Positions 39,605 to 51,129 of a DNA stretch of 64,000 bases are shown in pieces. The DNA lies in NCBI GenBank assembly GCA_943737045.1, contig CALSFV010000259.1, positions 62,001 through 126,000 on the forward strand, written 5' to 3'. Position 1 is the first letter of the stretch, and every line of letters starts with the position of its first letter. Below the pieces are notes generated by a model. That model saw only the letters and a program-made list of their open reading frames with translations, searched no databases and was not told the DNA's origin. A program made the position numbers and the translations under genes. This stretch comes from Parapristionchus giblindavisi (taxonomy: Eukaryota > Nematoda > Chromadorea > Rhabditida > Diplogasteridae).

Positions 39605-41629
39605 AATAATAACTTAAGAGGCATGTTCCCTAAGACTAGATCATATTCGACCACCCCCGGACACGTGCGCTAGCAATGGGAACTGGGGGTCCATACTTGG
39701 GTGTTAGGAGTGTCACCGGCCCTTATTACACAAAACAGCAGAAATTTCCTGTTTGTGCCCTCAGGCTATTAGAAAAATTAATTTAAGTGCAAAAACGTTT
39801 AAAAATCATAATTTCTCAAATTGTTGAGATAAATTCCAAATATCATTTGCGATGCGTCTGGGGTGCACAGAGCTTGCTAATTGACTATTAGCATCGAATG
39901 TGCGTTGACTCCTAAACCACTTTTTTGAATCAAAATTTTTGTTTTTTCGGACATATTATCGCTTGTTGTAGATTGCTGCAAAGATTTCCGACCAGGTATT
40001 GTAGCCTAAGCAATTCTGCATTGATTTCACTTAAAACCGGGTTCTTCCCGTTAGACCATCTTGCCGAAATTTTCGCTCGAATTTCCGTCATCGATGGTTT
40101 TCCCGAACAAATGTATTTTCCAAACGTATTTTCCAGACTATTGGTGCGGAATTGTGGTGTTCACAAAGTTTCGAGGTGAGACGAGTAAAATGACACAAGA
40201 AGCCCATCACTTGGATCACTTTGAAAATTTCGATTTTCATGACCCCGGGGTCATGGTCTGAAAATTTCAAAATTTCTCAAGTTCGAAATGTTTTCATTTA
40301 TGTGACCTATTGTGAAGTACTAATGATGTGAATAATATTCAGCCAATGCTCAATGGCTGATCTCTCCTTTCAACCATTTTTTTGAAAATTTTCATTCTGA
40401 TTGCGTGCGAAAAATCAGAATTGTGTTTGAATCAGTTTCCAACTTGCTTTCTGTAACATTCTGTCACAGTACTTTACAATATACATAATCAATATGAAAA
40501 TAGTTCATTTTCGAAAATTCAGAAAATTAAATTTGAGATCCTACTTTCACGGTAATTTTTTAAAATATTGCAGTTTTTGACTCGAATGCTGCGACAATGA
40601 GCAAATGACAATGACAATGTGATGTTTCATGATGAGTAAACATATTAGAACTGAAATCCCGGCATTCGGCTCACTTTTGAAAAAATCGATTTCCATGACC
40701 CCGGGGTCATGGCAAAAAAAATTAATTTTTGAAAATAAACGATTTTCATATTGATTATGTATATTGTAAAGTACTATGACAGAATGTTACAGAAAGCAAG
40801 TTGGAAACTGATTCAAACACAATTCTGATTTTTCGCACGCAATCAGAATGATAATTTTCAAAAAAATGGTTGAAAGGATAGATCAGCCATTGATCATTGG
40901 ATGAATATAATTCACATCATCAATACTTCACAATAAGCCGCATAAATGAAAACATTTCAAACTTGAGAAATTTTGAAATTTTCGGACCATGACCCCGGGG
41001 TCATGAAAATCGAAATTTTCAAATTGATCCAAGTGATGGGCTTCTTGTGTCATTTTACTGGTCTCACCTCGAAACTTTGTGTAGACCACAATTCCGCACC
41101 AATCGTTTGGAAAATACGTTTGGGAAATACATTTGTTCGGGAAAACCATCGATGACGGAAATTCGAGCGAAAATTTCGGCAAGATGGTCTAACGGGAAGA
41201 ACCCGGTTTTAAGTGAAATCAATGCAGAATTACTTAGGCTACAATACCTGGTCGGAAATCTTTGCAGCAATCTACAACAAGCGATAATATGTCCGAAAAA
41301 ACAAAAATTTTGAGTCAATAAAGTGGTTTAGGAATCAACGCACATTCGATGCTAATAGTCAATTAGCAAGCTCTGTGCACCCTAGACGCATCGCAAATGA
41401 TATTTGGAATTTATCTCAACAATTTGAGAAATTATGATTTTTAAACGTTTTTGCACTTAAATTAATTTTTCTAATAGCCTGAGGGCACAAACAGGAAATT
41501 TCTGCTGTTTTGTGTAATAAGGGCCGGTGACACTCCTAACACCCAAGTATGGACCCCCAGTTCCCATTGCTAGCGCACGTGTCCGGGGGTGGTCGAGTCT
41601 TAACGACCATCTCTCTTAATTATTATTAT
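39605..41629. mobile_element. 2-kb palindromic foldback element
   Basis: Nearly the whole segment is one inverted repeat: arms of about 0.9 kb (39605 to about 40525 and about 40715-41629) around a spacer of about 190 bp. The arms match closely from TCGACCACCCCCGGACACGT at 39647, whose complement ends at 41596. Outside that they extend more weakly through a TAAGAC block, with a 10-bp insertion in the left arm. No transposase ORF exists; the 84-aa ORFs at 39925 and 41318 are mirror images of each other. The 18-bp palindrome CATGACCCCGGGGTCATG occurs at 40238, 40694 and 40988. I could not define the target duplication, so the class is uncertain. Confidence 0.85.
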
Positions 41630-41773
41630 TGAAAACTGGCGCTTATTTGCTTCTAGTCGTTCTAGCACTAGTAACTCTTACTACTCTAGTGAGATCTCTA
41701 TCCAACATATCAAAGTAAGTGTCAGTTGCTACATCATCTTTCCTGAATAATAAAATATGGTTTTGTGATGTAA

Positions 41774-43498
41774 TCAATTGGGAACTAACATGGATAGAGA
41801 CGTTGTCCCTTTCGATGGTCGTTTGAATGACTTGAAGATACTTCGTATCACTGGAATACTTTGAATGCTCTTCTTGAATTTATCATCGAACAACGGGAAC
41901 ATCGGAAAGACACACATTATCATTCTGAAAGTTGGAAAGTTGAAAATTAAAAGTTGAAAAGTTGAAAAGTAAAATATTGGAATAAGCTCACATTGCAATC
42001 CATACATCAAATAGAGCTATCAACAAAGAATGAGCCAATATGTACGCATTTTCCTCTGGTAACAGGATAAATATGAAAAAGAACACAAACGATGGTATCG
42101 TGAAAAATGCAGTAGGCACTGAGATTTTCATAAGTGTCTGAAATACTCAGAAAATTTTAACAAAAAAAAACAAAATAAAATTTAAATTTTAAATTAAAAA
42201 AAATTACCTTGATAATTGCTAGATTCTCTTGTATCTGGTAACTTTTTGCCACAGAATAGCTATTTATCATCGCACCTCTCGCCATTTTTCTGTGCATCTT
42301 ATCATTTTGAAGATAAAGTAAGCGAAAAACCTATAATCAATTAACTATTCAAGTAGTTTCGCCTTCATTGATTACCCCTGCTGAAATGACGGTCGTCGAT
42401 GAAAATATAAAGAGATTCATAGGCGATGAGCAAAATTCTGCAACCAGCTGTTGATTTTCAAGAATATTTATGTTTGATAAACAAATATTGTCCCATGGCA
42501 TATAATATTTCGTAATTAATATTTGGTTAATACGGTCATGGTTTACAGTAAGATTCGACAAGGAGTAACCCCTTGGAAGATGGAAATAGCCGTACTGCTT
42601 TATCTAAACTAACCAAAAATATAGATGAACGCATTTATCCCGGTGTAAAATGCAATGATAATGAATTCGGCAACGAATACTATTATTGTGGCCGGGGTTT
42701 GTTTCTCGTACCTAAGGGTTTTTAGTCAATCATTATCTCAATCGGGTAACTTACCACGACCATTTAATCGTTGCCACAATTCGCTCAAATGTCAGACCGA
42801 AAGTACTGTAATTTAAAAATTTTAATACCTTGTTTCCTACAGTCCACAACTTTATTCAGTGGTTTGATTCGGTTTCACAAACTCACAAAATTTGCACGAA
42901 TGCGATGGCAGATTCCCTTAGTAACGAGAAGACAATTATAACGTATTTATCTACAATAATTTAAATTTCAGTAGATATATACATATATTCTATTATAATT
43001 GTTATTAAGATAATTTATTATTATTGTCTATTAGTAACGAACCTCTATCGGTGTATGAAAAATGCTGATAAAACAGCATGACTAGTCTTGCAATGCATCC
43101 CATTGAAGAATAGGCTATGGCTTGAAGAAGGGTCAGTCTAACCTGAATATTTGTATTTCAAAAATGATTTTACTTCCGAAGAACTGTTATAATATTTCTC
43201 GGATGATGAAGAATTCAAAGTAGTGGTAACGAGGATTAGTTTAACCCCGAGAATGTATTCGAATTGCAGCATAAAACGAAAATATACATTTCGATGAAGA
43301 GGTTGAGCTCTCCATACCATTATCGAAAATATTGGGCATGTGAGCAAAGAGACAGTTATGCAACAAACCTGAAAATCAACTGAGAAAATATAAATGTTTT
43401 AAAAATATTATACTCACTTCAATCACTGACAAAATCTGAAATAACGGCGAATACGTCTCAATAATTGATTGAGAAAGCCAAATGAGATAGCGAGTCAT
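41774..43498 (-). CDS. 7TM chemoreceptor, Sra superfamily (Sre/Srab-like)
   Basis: Ten exons on the minus strand, 332 aa: 43498-43418, 43368-43246, 43142-43043, 42950-42887, 42805-42755, 42711-42614, 42437-42376, 42330-42208, 42137-41992, 41924-41774. Every junction is phase-consistent and exons encode successive hydrophobic segments. Family hallmarks are LTFERIVATIKWSWYEKQ after TM3, where this superfamily has an ER..AT....YE motif, and SYSVAKSYQIQENLAIIK before TM6, where it has a (Y/F)Q..EN motif. AHSLLIALFDVWIA is TM7, and the C-tail begins FPMFPLFDDKFKKSI. Such receptors sit in sensory-neuron cilia and detect environmental chemicals; no ligand can be deduced. An acceptor-like TTCCAG lies 19 nt before the ATG. 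The gene appears intact and is single in this window. Confidence 0.87.
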
Positions 43499-43519
43499 CA
43501 AAATTATTTATATGGACCT

Positions 43520-46130
43520 GGAATTCAAATGGAACGATTAAATGGTCCTAAAAGAGATAAGAAATTGTGAAAAAAGTGAATTAAGGAAAATTCTCTCTTT
43601 TTTTACATGGAATCAACATTGGATACTGTGCGAAAAAATTATCATTTTCATAAAATAAAAGGTTATGGCTTTTTCTCTTTAAAAATTAATTGCATCTAAA
43701 TTTTAAAAGAGGCTCAAGTTTATTTCGATAAACAACTCACAACAAAAATATGAATGAAATCAACGAATGCAATAAATCAGTTCCAAACAGTGGAATATTG
43801 GTAGCTAAGAAGAGAAGAGCAAAGGAAATATAATTTTGTCAAAGATATCAATAATAGCCACAGTTGCTTGACTTTCACAGAGAATGAATTAGAAGGAATG
43901 ACTTAGTTGTTGATAATATATTTACCAGTTCACGACTGTTTTTCTCAAATAATCGAATCGTACATTACTACAAAAAGGTATAATAAAGCGAGAAATTGAT
44001 AGAAGTTCTCGTTGTTTGAATCGGATTAAAACCATGTACATTTTAAAGAGAATATTTAATTACCTTCGAGAATTTTTAAAGGGAAAAAAACTGAAAAAAA
44101 GGAATTGTTCTTTGGAATTGGTTTGGACATATATACCAAAAATGCCGTATGTCTGTCTGTGTTACGTCGCTTTTCGCGTCATTTCAGTCTACGCGGTCTC
44201 TTCCTCATATCGTAGAACTCAAATTGTATTGTACTTTTCCATGCCCTTATTTCTGTGCATATTTCGTACATGTTTAGGGCATGCACAAATTTAATAATGT
44301 TAGCAATTGACATCATGGAATATTGCAAGGAATAATAGCAGGAATTTAAAAAAATAACATTCTAGCGCTTATTCGTGCACAAAGAATAGCGAGCACTCGA
44401 ACATCAATCTTCATCACACATTGTGAGAAATTGAACATTGAGTATATTATAATTGTCAATAACTCAATAGAGGAAATGAAATGAGTGAGACACATGGAGA
44501 TAGACCACAGATCCAACATCTGTGAAACAATACCTTATTGTCACAGTAACGAAAAAACTAGCGAATATTCTGAATATATGAATGTGTGATACTATAAAAG
44601 TAAAATTGAATTCAATGACGTCAAACCGAGAACCACGAAGCATTTGTATTTAGTACTGTAGCGAACTACTGTATGCAAAACATTTACAGTAGTATGATTT
44701 CGTCATTTTACGTAGTGTGGCAGCCTGTGGTGAATAAAGTCACTTCACGACGGGTACGAACATGATGAAATGGAACATTCGTAAGAGCACTTGATCAACT
44801 TCTTCGAAACGCAATCACCATAATTCGGAGAGCAAAGATTGATAGATGGAAGGGACGAGTAGATGCACGTGTAGCATGGCACCAATCATCACTTTATTTC
44901 ATATGGATGACTCTCATTTTGTGCAAGATTTTCCAGAGAGGCAATAGCAATGCGAGAAAACGCAGATCTTTTCTATGAGACTGCCAAAGGGGTAACCGTA
45001 GTTGAAATCCCATAAATTGTTTTTGTGACTACTTAAAAACATTCAAAAACGGTCAAAGAAAAATATTTGCCGATCAATGTTTGTCCCGTTGTTGCTGAAG
45101 AGATCTACGAAAAACATATATTTAAAAACCTTTTTGGAATCTTGATTTTTCGTAGATTTTTTTTCTATGCGCTTCATATTTACAGGTTGAGTCTCTATTT
45201 GCCTGGCATTGATAACCAGGGATGTATGCTGAATTCGCTGAGAAGGTTGTCCAGCAGATTGTATCTATAGAGCTTCACAAAAATGTTTAACGTCTGATAT
45301 TTCAACTTACGCTAAACTATACCACTTTAAAAGTAAGTAGAGCTGTGCGAAACACTAGTTTCAACGATAAAATCGCTCAAGCTGGAAAATGAAGAATGCT
45401 ATGCCACTTTGAATTTAGTGCGAATACTTTTATCCGATAATGTTTTTTACACGTTTCATCTTTAATTACATCTATAATTTTACCTTCGCCATTCATGCAT
45501 CAACTGATTGGTCATATATTTCGTTTATGTATTGGATGGTTACATTTTATTTAAATTCATCCAAATTCTCATTTCCCTTTCAGTCAATATTCTATTTAGA
45601 ATGTTGTTCGTATCTGTCATCTGACCGACTCTACAGGGTCAAATGGGCACAGGGCGAGAGACAAAGCGGAAACAGGAGAGTGTGGATAGATATTGTGTCC
45701 CATGGAGAGTGCGCAGACGGTTATAGCGACGCTAGAGATTACTATCAACGGAGAGAGTAATCGGGGAGAGAGAGAGTTAGCCTGAAGAGAGTGGAGAGGG
45801 TTACAGGGTGGACGGCGAGAGATTACGTGAATGCGAGAGTGTGTGTATTGACAACTGGCACTGAGATGGTGAGAGAGAGAAAGAGATGGTGAGGCAGAGT
45901 GGTTGAATGGAATAGTATAGGGTTCGAATAGGACTATGCTTGGAACGGTCCAAATCCTTGATCTTCGTATGCTTCTTTATCTTTTTTTTTTCAAAAGGGC
46001 ACATCTTTCTTTGTTCGTCTATGATATAACCTAAAATTTCTGCAAAAGACACACACCAGTTCTTAATTTTACATCTTCATATCTATTTCGCGTACCTACA
46101 TCATAAGACCAAACTAGATACTGACTCTTA
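43520..46130. other. Intergenic region, no supported gene
   Basis: AT-rich to about 45.6 kb, then GA-rich with GAGAGAG runs at about 45,640-45,900. ORFs at 44016-44294 and 45440-45760 have no domain, no clear splice context and composition like the surroundings. A tRNA B-box-like GGTTCGAATAG near 45,915 does not fold as a tRNA. Confidence 0.45.
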
Positions 46131-46157
46131 CAGAGAAGCTGAGAAGATCTGTTTGCA

Positions 46158-48933
46158 ATGGTTCGTCATGTAAGTTATCTCGACATTCCTTGTTTACTAT
46201 TATTTAAAAAGAGTGTATATTCAATAATATTATATTTTGCAGTCTTTTCGTGCTCATGTACCACCCTCCCGATTATCTCCCTCTCCTACCCAGATGCCGG
46301 TGGGTCCGTTTAAAAAAAAATTTAGGATATCAATTCTCCAGTCAAGGAGTTGTATTCAGAAAATAATCTACCATGTAGAGTACGATGGTATAATGAAGAC
46401 TCGCAAAAGTTATTTTTGTAGTTTGAAATATGCCAAATTATAATTTAACTGTTTTGTAGGCTCCATCAGCACCAGCTCCACCCTCCCCAAGTCGCAATGT
46501 GCGACACTCCAGAACAGTGAGTAGAGTGAACAAAAGAACGCACCTAAAATGTTTGACGGGTACTGCATTTCTAGGTTTTCATCACTGTATTGCGATGATG
46601 GTTTAACTGGCTGTGCTTACTAAACAGTAAAATAGAAAATATGTGGTGCTATTTATACAGTTTGTGTTTTGTGTTTTGTAAGTGTTTTGTACGAATTGTT
46701 AGAAACATTCATTCTTATTGATTGAATTAAGAGCGCTGAATCATCCAGACGTATACAAGCATTCTTTAACTTTCAATTAACACTTGTTCAGATCGTTATT
46801 GGAGCTCCGGTGATGAATGCAGTCGCTGAAGCCAGGAGCCATTCCTCCAGAAGAGGAGCTACAAATGAAACTCCGTCAACACCTGCCGTAGCTTCGCCGG
46901 CGGTTTCAACCAGGAGCCCTTCTCGAAGAGGGGCACCAAATGGAGCTCCTTCCACCAACTCAACCGGTACCTCTGCAGTATCAACCAGGAGTGCATCTTC
47001 TCGAAGAGGTGTTGCAAATGGAACTCCCTCAATACCTGCCGTAGCTCCATCGGTAGTTCCTACCCGGAACCCCTCTCGAAGAGTTGCAGCAAATGGAGCT
47101 CCCTCCACAGACTCTGCAGCTACCCCTGCAGCATCGACCAGGAGCCCATCTACTCGAAGAGTTGCTATAAATGGATCTCCTTCAATATCTGCAGCAGCGA
47201 CAACATCGCATAGGAGCCTACCTTTTCGTAGAGGAGCTGCAACCCTAGATTCCTTCACTAATTCAGTAGTCGCATCCGCAACTGTGACCAGGAACATTTC
47301 TTCTCGAATAGGATTCACTGGAGCTCCATCTACTAATAATGTAGTTACATCCGTGGCTTCTTCCGCGTACTCCAATCCACGGGTAATTCATTTAAGTTCT
47401 ATCCTTAAAATTCAAATCTATTTTCGTCAAATTACTATACAGTACAGCCCGATCTCCTTTTGTACACGAGTAACACTGCGGCGCGCAGAGGCGCTCATTT
47501 GCGCTCATCATTTATTTCTGCGGGTACTGAATACTTTTCGATTCTCAAAGTCTTAATCATGAGTTTCCGTTATGAAAAGTTGTTTTAATGACTAAAAAAA
47601 CTGAAACAAAATTTCTATTAATGAGAAAAAACAATCAAAAGGCAAATCACACTAGTCCGAAAATGATGGGTACTGTAAATTTCGAAAAATGTCTTACGGC
47701 GATCGTGCGATCGATTCGTGATATTACAGTATACCTTTCCAGTAAATAATTACCCATCGTTTTCGGACCAGTGTGATTTGTCTTTTAATTGCTTTTTCTC
47801 ATTAATACAAATTTTTTTCAGTTTCTTTAGTCATTAAAATAACTTTTCATAACGGAAACTCATGATTAAGACTTTGAGAATCGAAAAGTATTCAGTACTC
47901 GCAGAAATAAATGATGAGCGCAAATGAGCGCCTCTGCGCGTCGCTGTGTTACTCGTGTACAAAAGGAGATCGGGCTGTACTGTATTTCTTATTCTCAACA
48001 TAAATATTGCGCGCATATACATGCGAACAATAAACATAATATATAATGATGAAAAAGTCGATGGTAATTATTTCCTTTCAGGCTGCCCTTCGTACGTCTA
48101 ACGCGAATGCTTTATTTGCACGTGCTGGCTCTCGAGCCACCGGAGCTAGAGGGAACCCCGAAGTATGTGTTTCCCTTTTTGCCGTATCTTTGTGCCTGCC
48201 ACTCAATCATAATTGAGATAATCTGGCTTCTTCAGATTGCTCGCCGAGCACAGCCTACTACAAGAGCCCCATCTGCGAAGAAATCACGAGTGGTGAGTAC
48301 TTATGAACTGTTCAGAACTTGGAAATTGCACTTCCCCAGTCGTAAATGCTCTGAAAATTTTCTATGATTTTAAGTAAACTATATGGAGTTTTAGATTAAT
48401 TTATAATGTTACTGGATCACACACAGTCATTTTATTGAAAATAAGTGAACATTTGAAATATAAGTAGTAATATTGCCAATAATTTCGAACGAAATAGGGA
48501 ATGAGAACAAAAAATGAATATTTAAAGTTATATCCGACGTAAAATTCTAACTAACAAAAAAGCAAATATTGATCGAAATCTATCTATTATCTATTTCAGG
48601 GAGATATTAAGGCCGATACAGCTCTCATTATACTCGTTAGTTTATTTTTGTTTAAAATACAGAATATTTTTTGTTTAATTATATTAAATTGCACAAACAA
48701 TAATTTTAGCACCGTCGGGCGAGCAAACCGACTGTCCGTCTCAGTCCGTCACGAGTATGCTATAGTCTAATGCTTGAAATGATTTATTGAACACAACGAT
48801 GCCAACAATATTTTACCAGAAAACATCAGATTTCAATATAGTGAAGTCTGATAAAATGAACTTTGGCAAATGTGAATACGCTTATCAACTCTAATTTTTT
48901 AACATTTATTTCGCGTTTCATTTTCAGTATTGA
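46158..48933 (+). CDS. Ser/Arg/Ala-rich tandem-repeat protein
   Basis: Nine-exon model, 313 aa, all introns phase 0: 46158-46169, 46243-46299, 46460-46516, 46792-47382, 48082-48162, 48236-48292, 48600-48635, 48710-48754, 48928-48933. The large exon 4 (residues 43-239) encodes about seven imperfect repeats of 24-26 aa with the pattern SxSRRGxxNGxPSTxxxxxSxVSTR, so basic RR pairs recur at regular spacing. Flanking exons are also rich in Pro, Ser, Ala and Arg (APSAPAPPSPSRNVRHSRT; IARRAQPTTRAPSAKKSRV). There is no signal peptide or membrane segment. This looks like a disordered basic protein, possibly nucleic-acid binding, but I do not recognise a family. A TCTTACAG acceptor lies 25 nt upstream of the ATG. 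Intron 4 carries an inverted-repeat transposon. The gene is convergent with the acidic protein gene, with stops about 200 bp apart. Confidence 0.72.
47440..47982. mobile_element. Inverted-repeat transposon with TA target site, in an intron
   Basis: The segment begins CAGTACAGCCCGATCTCCTT and ends with its complement. A TA lies on each side (47438-47439 and 47983-47984). Arms of about 240 bp pair almost completely around a short spacer with the nested palindrome GCGATCGTGCGATCG. TA duplication and CAG termini are typical of Tc1/mariner-type non-autonomous elements. There is no transposase. It sits inside intron 4 of the Ser/Arg/Ala-rich repeat gene, in neither splice site. Confidence 0.8.
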
Positions 48934-49136
48934 AGAGTGCCGAAGTGTTCCCAACGAGATTATCTCAAGGACTGATCGATTCTACCTACTCTCATTTACT
49001 ATATTATAACCCTATTTGTAAACAATTTGTGTCTCCATAAGATCTCCTTCATTGTAATAATCTTGCATAAATAATTAATTTAATCGAGAGAACGTGAACA
49101 AATGAATCAAAATAAGGATAAAATCAGTATCATCGA

Positions 49137-50281
49137 TCACAATAGGATATTATTACTTGTATGTCTCCTTTCTTCATTTTCTCTCTTGCATTCCTCGCGA
49201 TTTTGATTATTTTGTACAATAGCCTGTCCTTCTTGCTCGGTCTCTGCCTCCTCTACCTCTTCGTCTTCCTGTTCATCTTCATCTCTCTCTATATCATTAT
49301 CTTCTTCATTAGAAGAATCGCCAAGAACAATAAAGGGATCACTACAATCGTCTATACTTCTATCCATTCGTCTTAGTACATAGCCATCTTCACTGTCACT
49401 ATCACTCATGTAATCATCCAGTTCGTCGTCATCATAAAGATCGAAATCGAGGACTTCATTCTCGTCAAACTCCAAAGATTCATCTTCTCTTTCTCCTATG
49501 AAATTCAGACGGCCGTCCTCAGAAATCTCAACGATCACCTGCAATATCCGACATATCAAAAAATGTTGTGACAAAAAATTGGACTAAAAGATAAGACAAT
49601 TCGGTTGATACTCTGCTGCTGGATACATCGCCTTGTTTCAGTGTTGATCTTTGATCTTAAGACAATTGTTTATGATTTCCAATTACTGGTAGATGAAAAT
49701 ACAGTCTCTAACAACAAACTCCAACATGCCCCACATTATTGATCTCAAATATAGATAAATGTTGCAACAAACAGTAGGTTAAAGAACACTCGCGAATAAT
49801 TTACCTCCCTGGGTCGAATAAGATCGTCGATTCCAAGCCTACGAGCAATGTCTGAGCCCTCGCACACTTCGCGAAGATTCTGGATGGTCAGATAGCCGCT
49901 GAATATATCTTATAACTATATTTAAATATGATTTTCAAAAGCCGCTGTATACATGATTGAGACTAGTCATAGAACGACGCAACAGTTCATAATATAATTC
50001 ATAATAGTACTAACCACTCTGCTCGTATTATGGTAAGCCGTTGGATGAGGGTCAGAAGTTCCCGTGTCTCTATCTCCTCACGGAGACCATCGATGGTCAG
50101 TGGAGCCTGATTAGACAATAAATATGTTATCTAGATCGGGAAATACCAGTTTTGTGTATTGGGCACCTTATTGTGAGGTAACAATTACCATATTCAGAAC
50201 CATTAGACCGTTCCGACTAATTGTACTCATTCTTAGGTCTTCCTCACTCAAAAAAAGCTTTGCTGCTAGTTTGTTATTCAT
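49137..50281 (-). CDS. Unrecognised protein with acidic C-terminal tail
   Basis: Four exons on the minus strand, 226 aa: 50281-50189, 50106-50015, 49898-49805, 49538-49137; phases agree. Residues 1-95 look like a helical domain (APLTIDGLREEIETRELLTL, then CGYLTIQNLREVCEGSDIAR), in which two blocks share an LTI..LRE pattern, possibly an internal repeat. From about residue 95 the protein becomes very acidic, with DFDLYDDDELDDYMSDSDSE and a later run DEDEQEDEEVEEAETEQE, then ends polar and basic. Long Asp/Glu tails occur in histone chaperones and other nuclear proteins, but no such domain is recognised, so a nuclear role is only a guess. There is no signal peptide. An upstream exon at 50999-50931 (ATG, Arg/Ser-rich, ends at GTTAGT) might belong to it, but no good connecting acceptor was found. 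Confidence 0.7.
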
Positions 50282-50700
50282 GTTACATTCATAGTTATCA
50301 TTTTTTAAACCTTTCTATCCAATTTCTTCTCGATCATTTTCAACTATAATACTCACTGTTCAGTGAACGAGTTTATCAGTTCTTCATTCTTCAAAGTTCG
50401 TGTTTACGAGGAATTTGATCAGGAAAAGTATTTTAAGCACACGAGAATTCTAACTATGCACGATCTCACTAGAGCACCATCGCTCTTTCGACCAGTTAGA
50501 GAGGTCGACATAAATTAGTGTATTTTAGTGTTCTTGTTTCAATAGCATAGCAATTACATAAATATTTGTCTTATTTTCATATCCTTAACGTCATTCAACT
50601 TGTTTGCTTGTATTATTTCATTGGTAATATACTCACTATTGTGCGTATAAAATGTACTTGCATAAGAAGATGACAAATGGTGCTAACGAACGGAAGTCAT

Positions 50701-50752
50701 AATCGAGAGGCGATCGAGATGTAGCCTTCTACATCTCGCCCCGCCTCTCGAT
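50701..50752. other. Near-perfect 24-bp-stem hairpin
   Basis: AATCGAGAGGCGATCGAGAT-GTAG pairs with CTAC-ATCTCGCCCCGCCTCTCGATT around a CCTT loop, with one small internal mismatch. It lies about 55 bp upstream of a TATATAAAAG. It could be a structured RNA, a regulatory palindrome or a tiny inverted-repeat insertion. Confidence 0.6.
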
Positions 50753-50806
50753 TGTCTCTCCGCTGCCTCTCTCTAACCCGGCTAACCTTCGCCGCGCGCT
50801 ATATTA

Positions 50807-50816
50807 TATATAAAAG
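50807..50816 (+). promoter_or_regulatory. TATA-box-like TATATAAAAG
   Basis: A consensus TATA element in a GC-rich setting (CGCCGCGCGCTATAT upstream). An AATAAA follows only about 75 bp downstream (about 50889), so any plus-strand transcript ending there would be very short. TATA followed closely by AATAAA is also the arrangement of retrotransposon LTRs. No adjoining coding region was identified. Confidence 0.3.
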
Positions 50817-50930
50817 AGATCGGCATAGTTTCTGAGCCATGCAAAACAAGAAAGTCGCTTGTGGGAGTGGTTGGCTACTCTCGTACCAAATAAACAAGTG
50901 TATTTTATACGGTCAATAGCAACAACTAAC

Positions 50931-50999
50931 CTGACTAGCACGACTGGAACCAGTTCGAGGTCTTGGTCGCGATCGTTGGCGCTGCGATCGGTCGGACAT
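50931..50999 (-). CDS. Orphan Arg/Ser-rich first-exon candidate
   Basis: The minus-strand ATG at 50999 opens a 23-codon exon, MSDRSQRQRSRPRPRTGSSR and three more residues, ending exactly at a GTTAGT donor. Its RS/RP composition is protein-like. It might be an alternative 5' exon of the acidic-tail gene at 50281-49137 or of an unresolved transcript. Confidence 0.25.
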
Positions 51000-51129
51000 A
51001 TACAAAATGAAGAAATTAAGGCCTATAAACAAATTCAGATAGATATACAGGTGAAATATTGAACTGCTATTGAGGAGATTAGTATTAAATGAGCGAATCG
51101 AGTCAAAAGTACGTTTATCTATGTGCAAG

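Noticed and set aside
39925..41318. Pair of 84-aa ORFs and pairs of 60-aa ORFs
   Set aside because: Mirror copies in the two arms of the 2-kb palindrome, with no transposase motif.
45880..45935. tRNA-like boxes (GTGGTTGAATGG and GGTTCGAATAG)
   Set aside because: The two boxes are far too close together and no cloverleaf can be formed.
46788..47375. 195-aa open frame antisense to the repeat-protein exon
   Set aside because: It is the reverse reading of the tandem repeat, kept open by the repeat's codon pattern. The plus strand has matching splice sites on both sides and a complete model.
50680..50922. Solo LTR (TGCTA...TAGCA with internal TATA and AATAAA)
   Set aside because: The short inverted ends and signals fit, but I see no target duplication, primer-binding site or second LTR. 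It is kept only as an alternative explanation.
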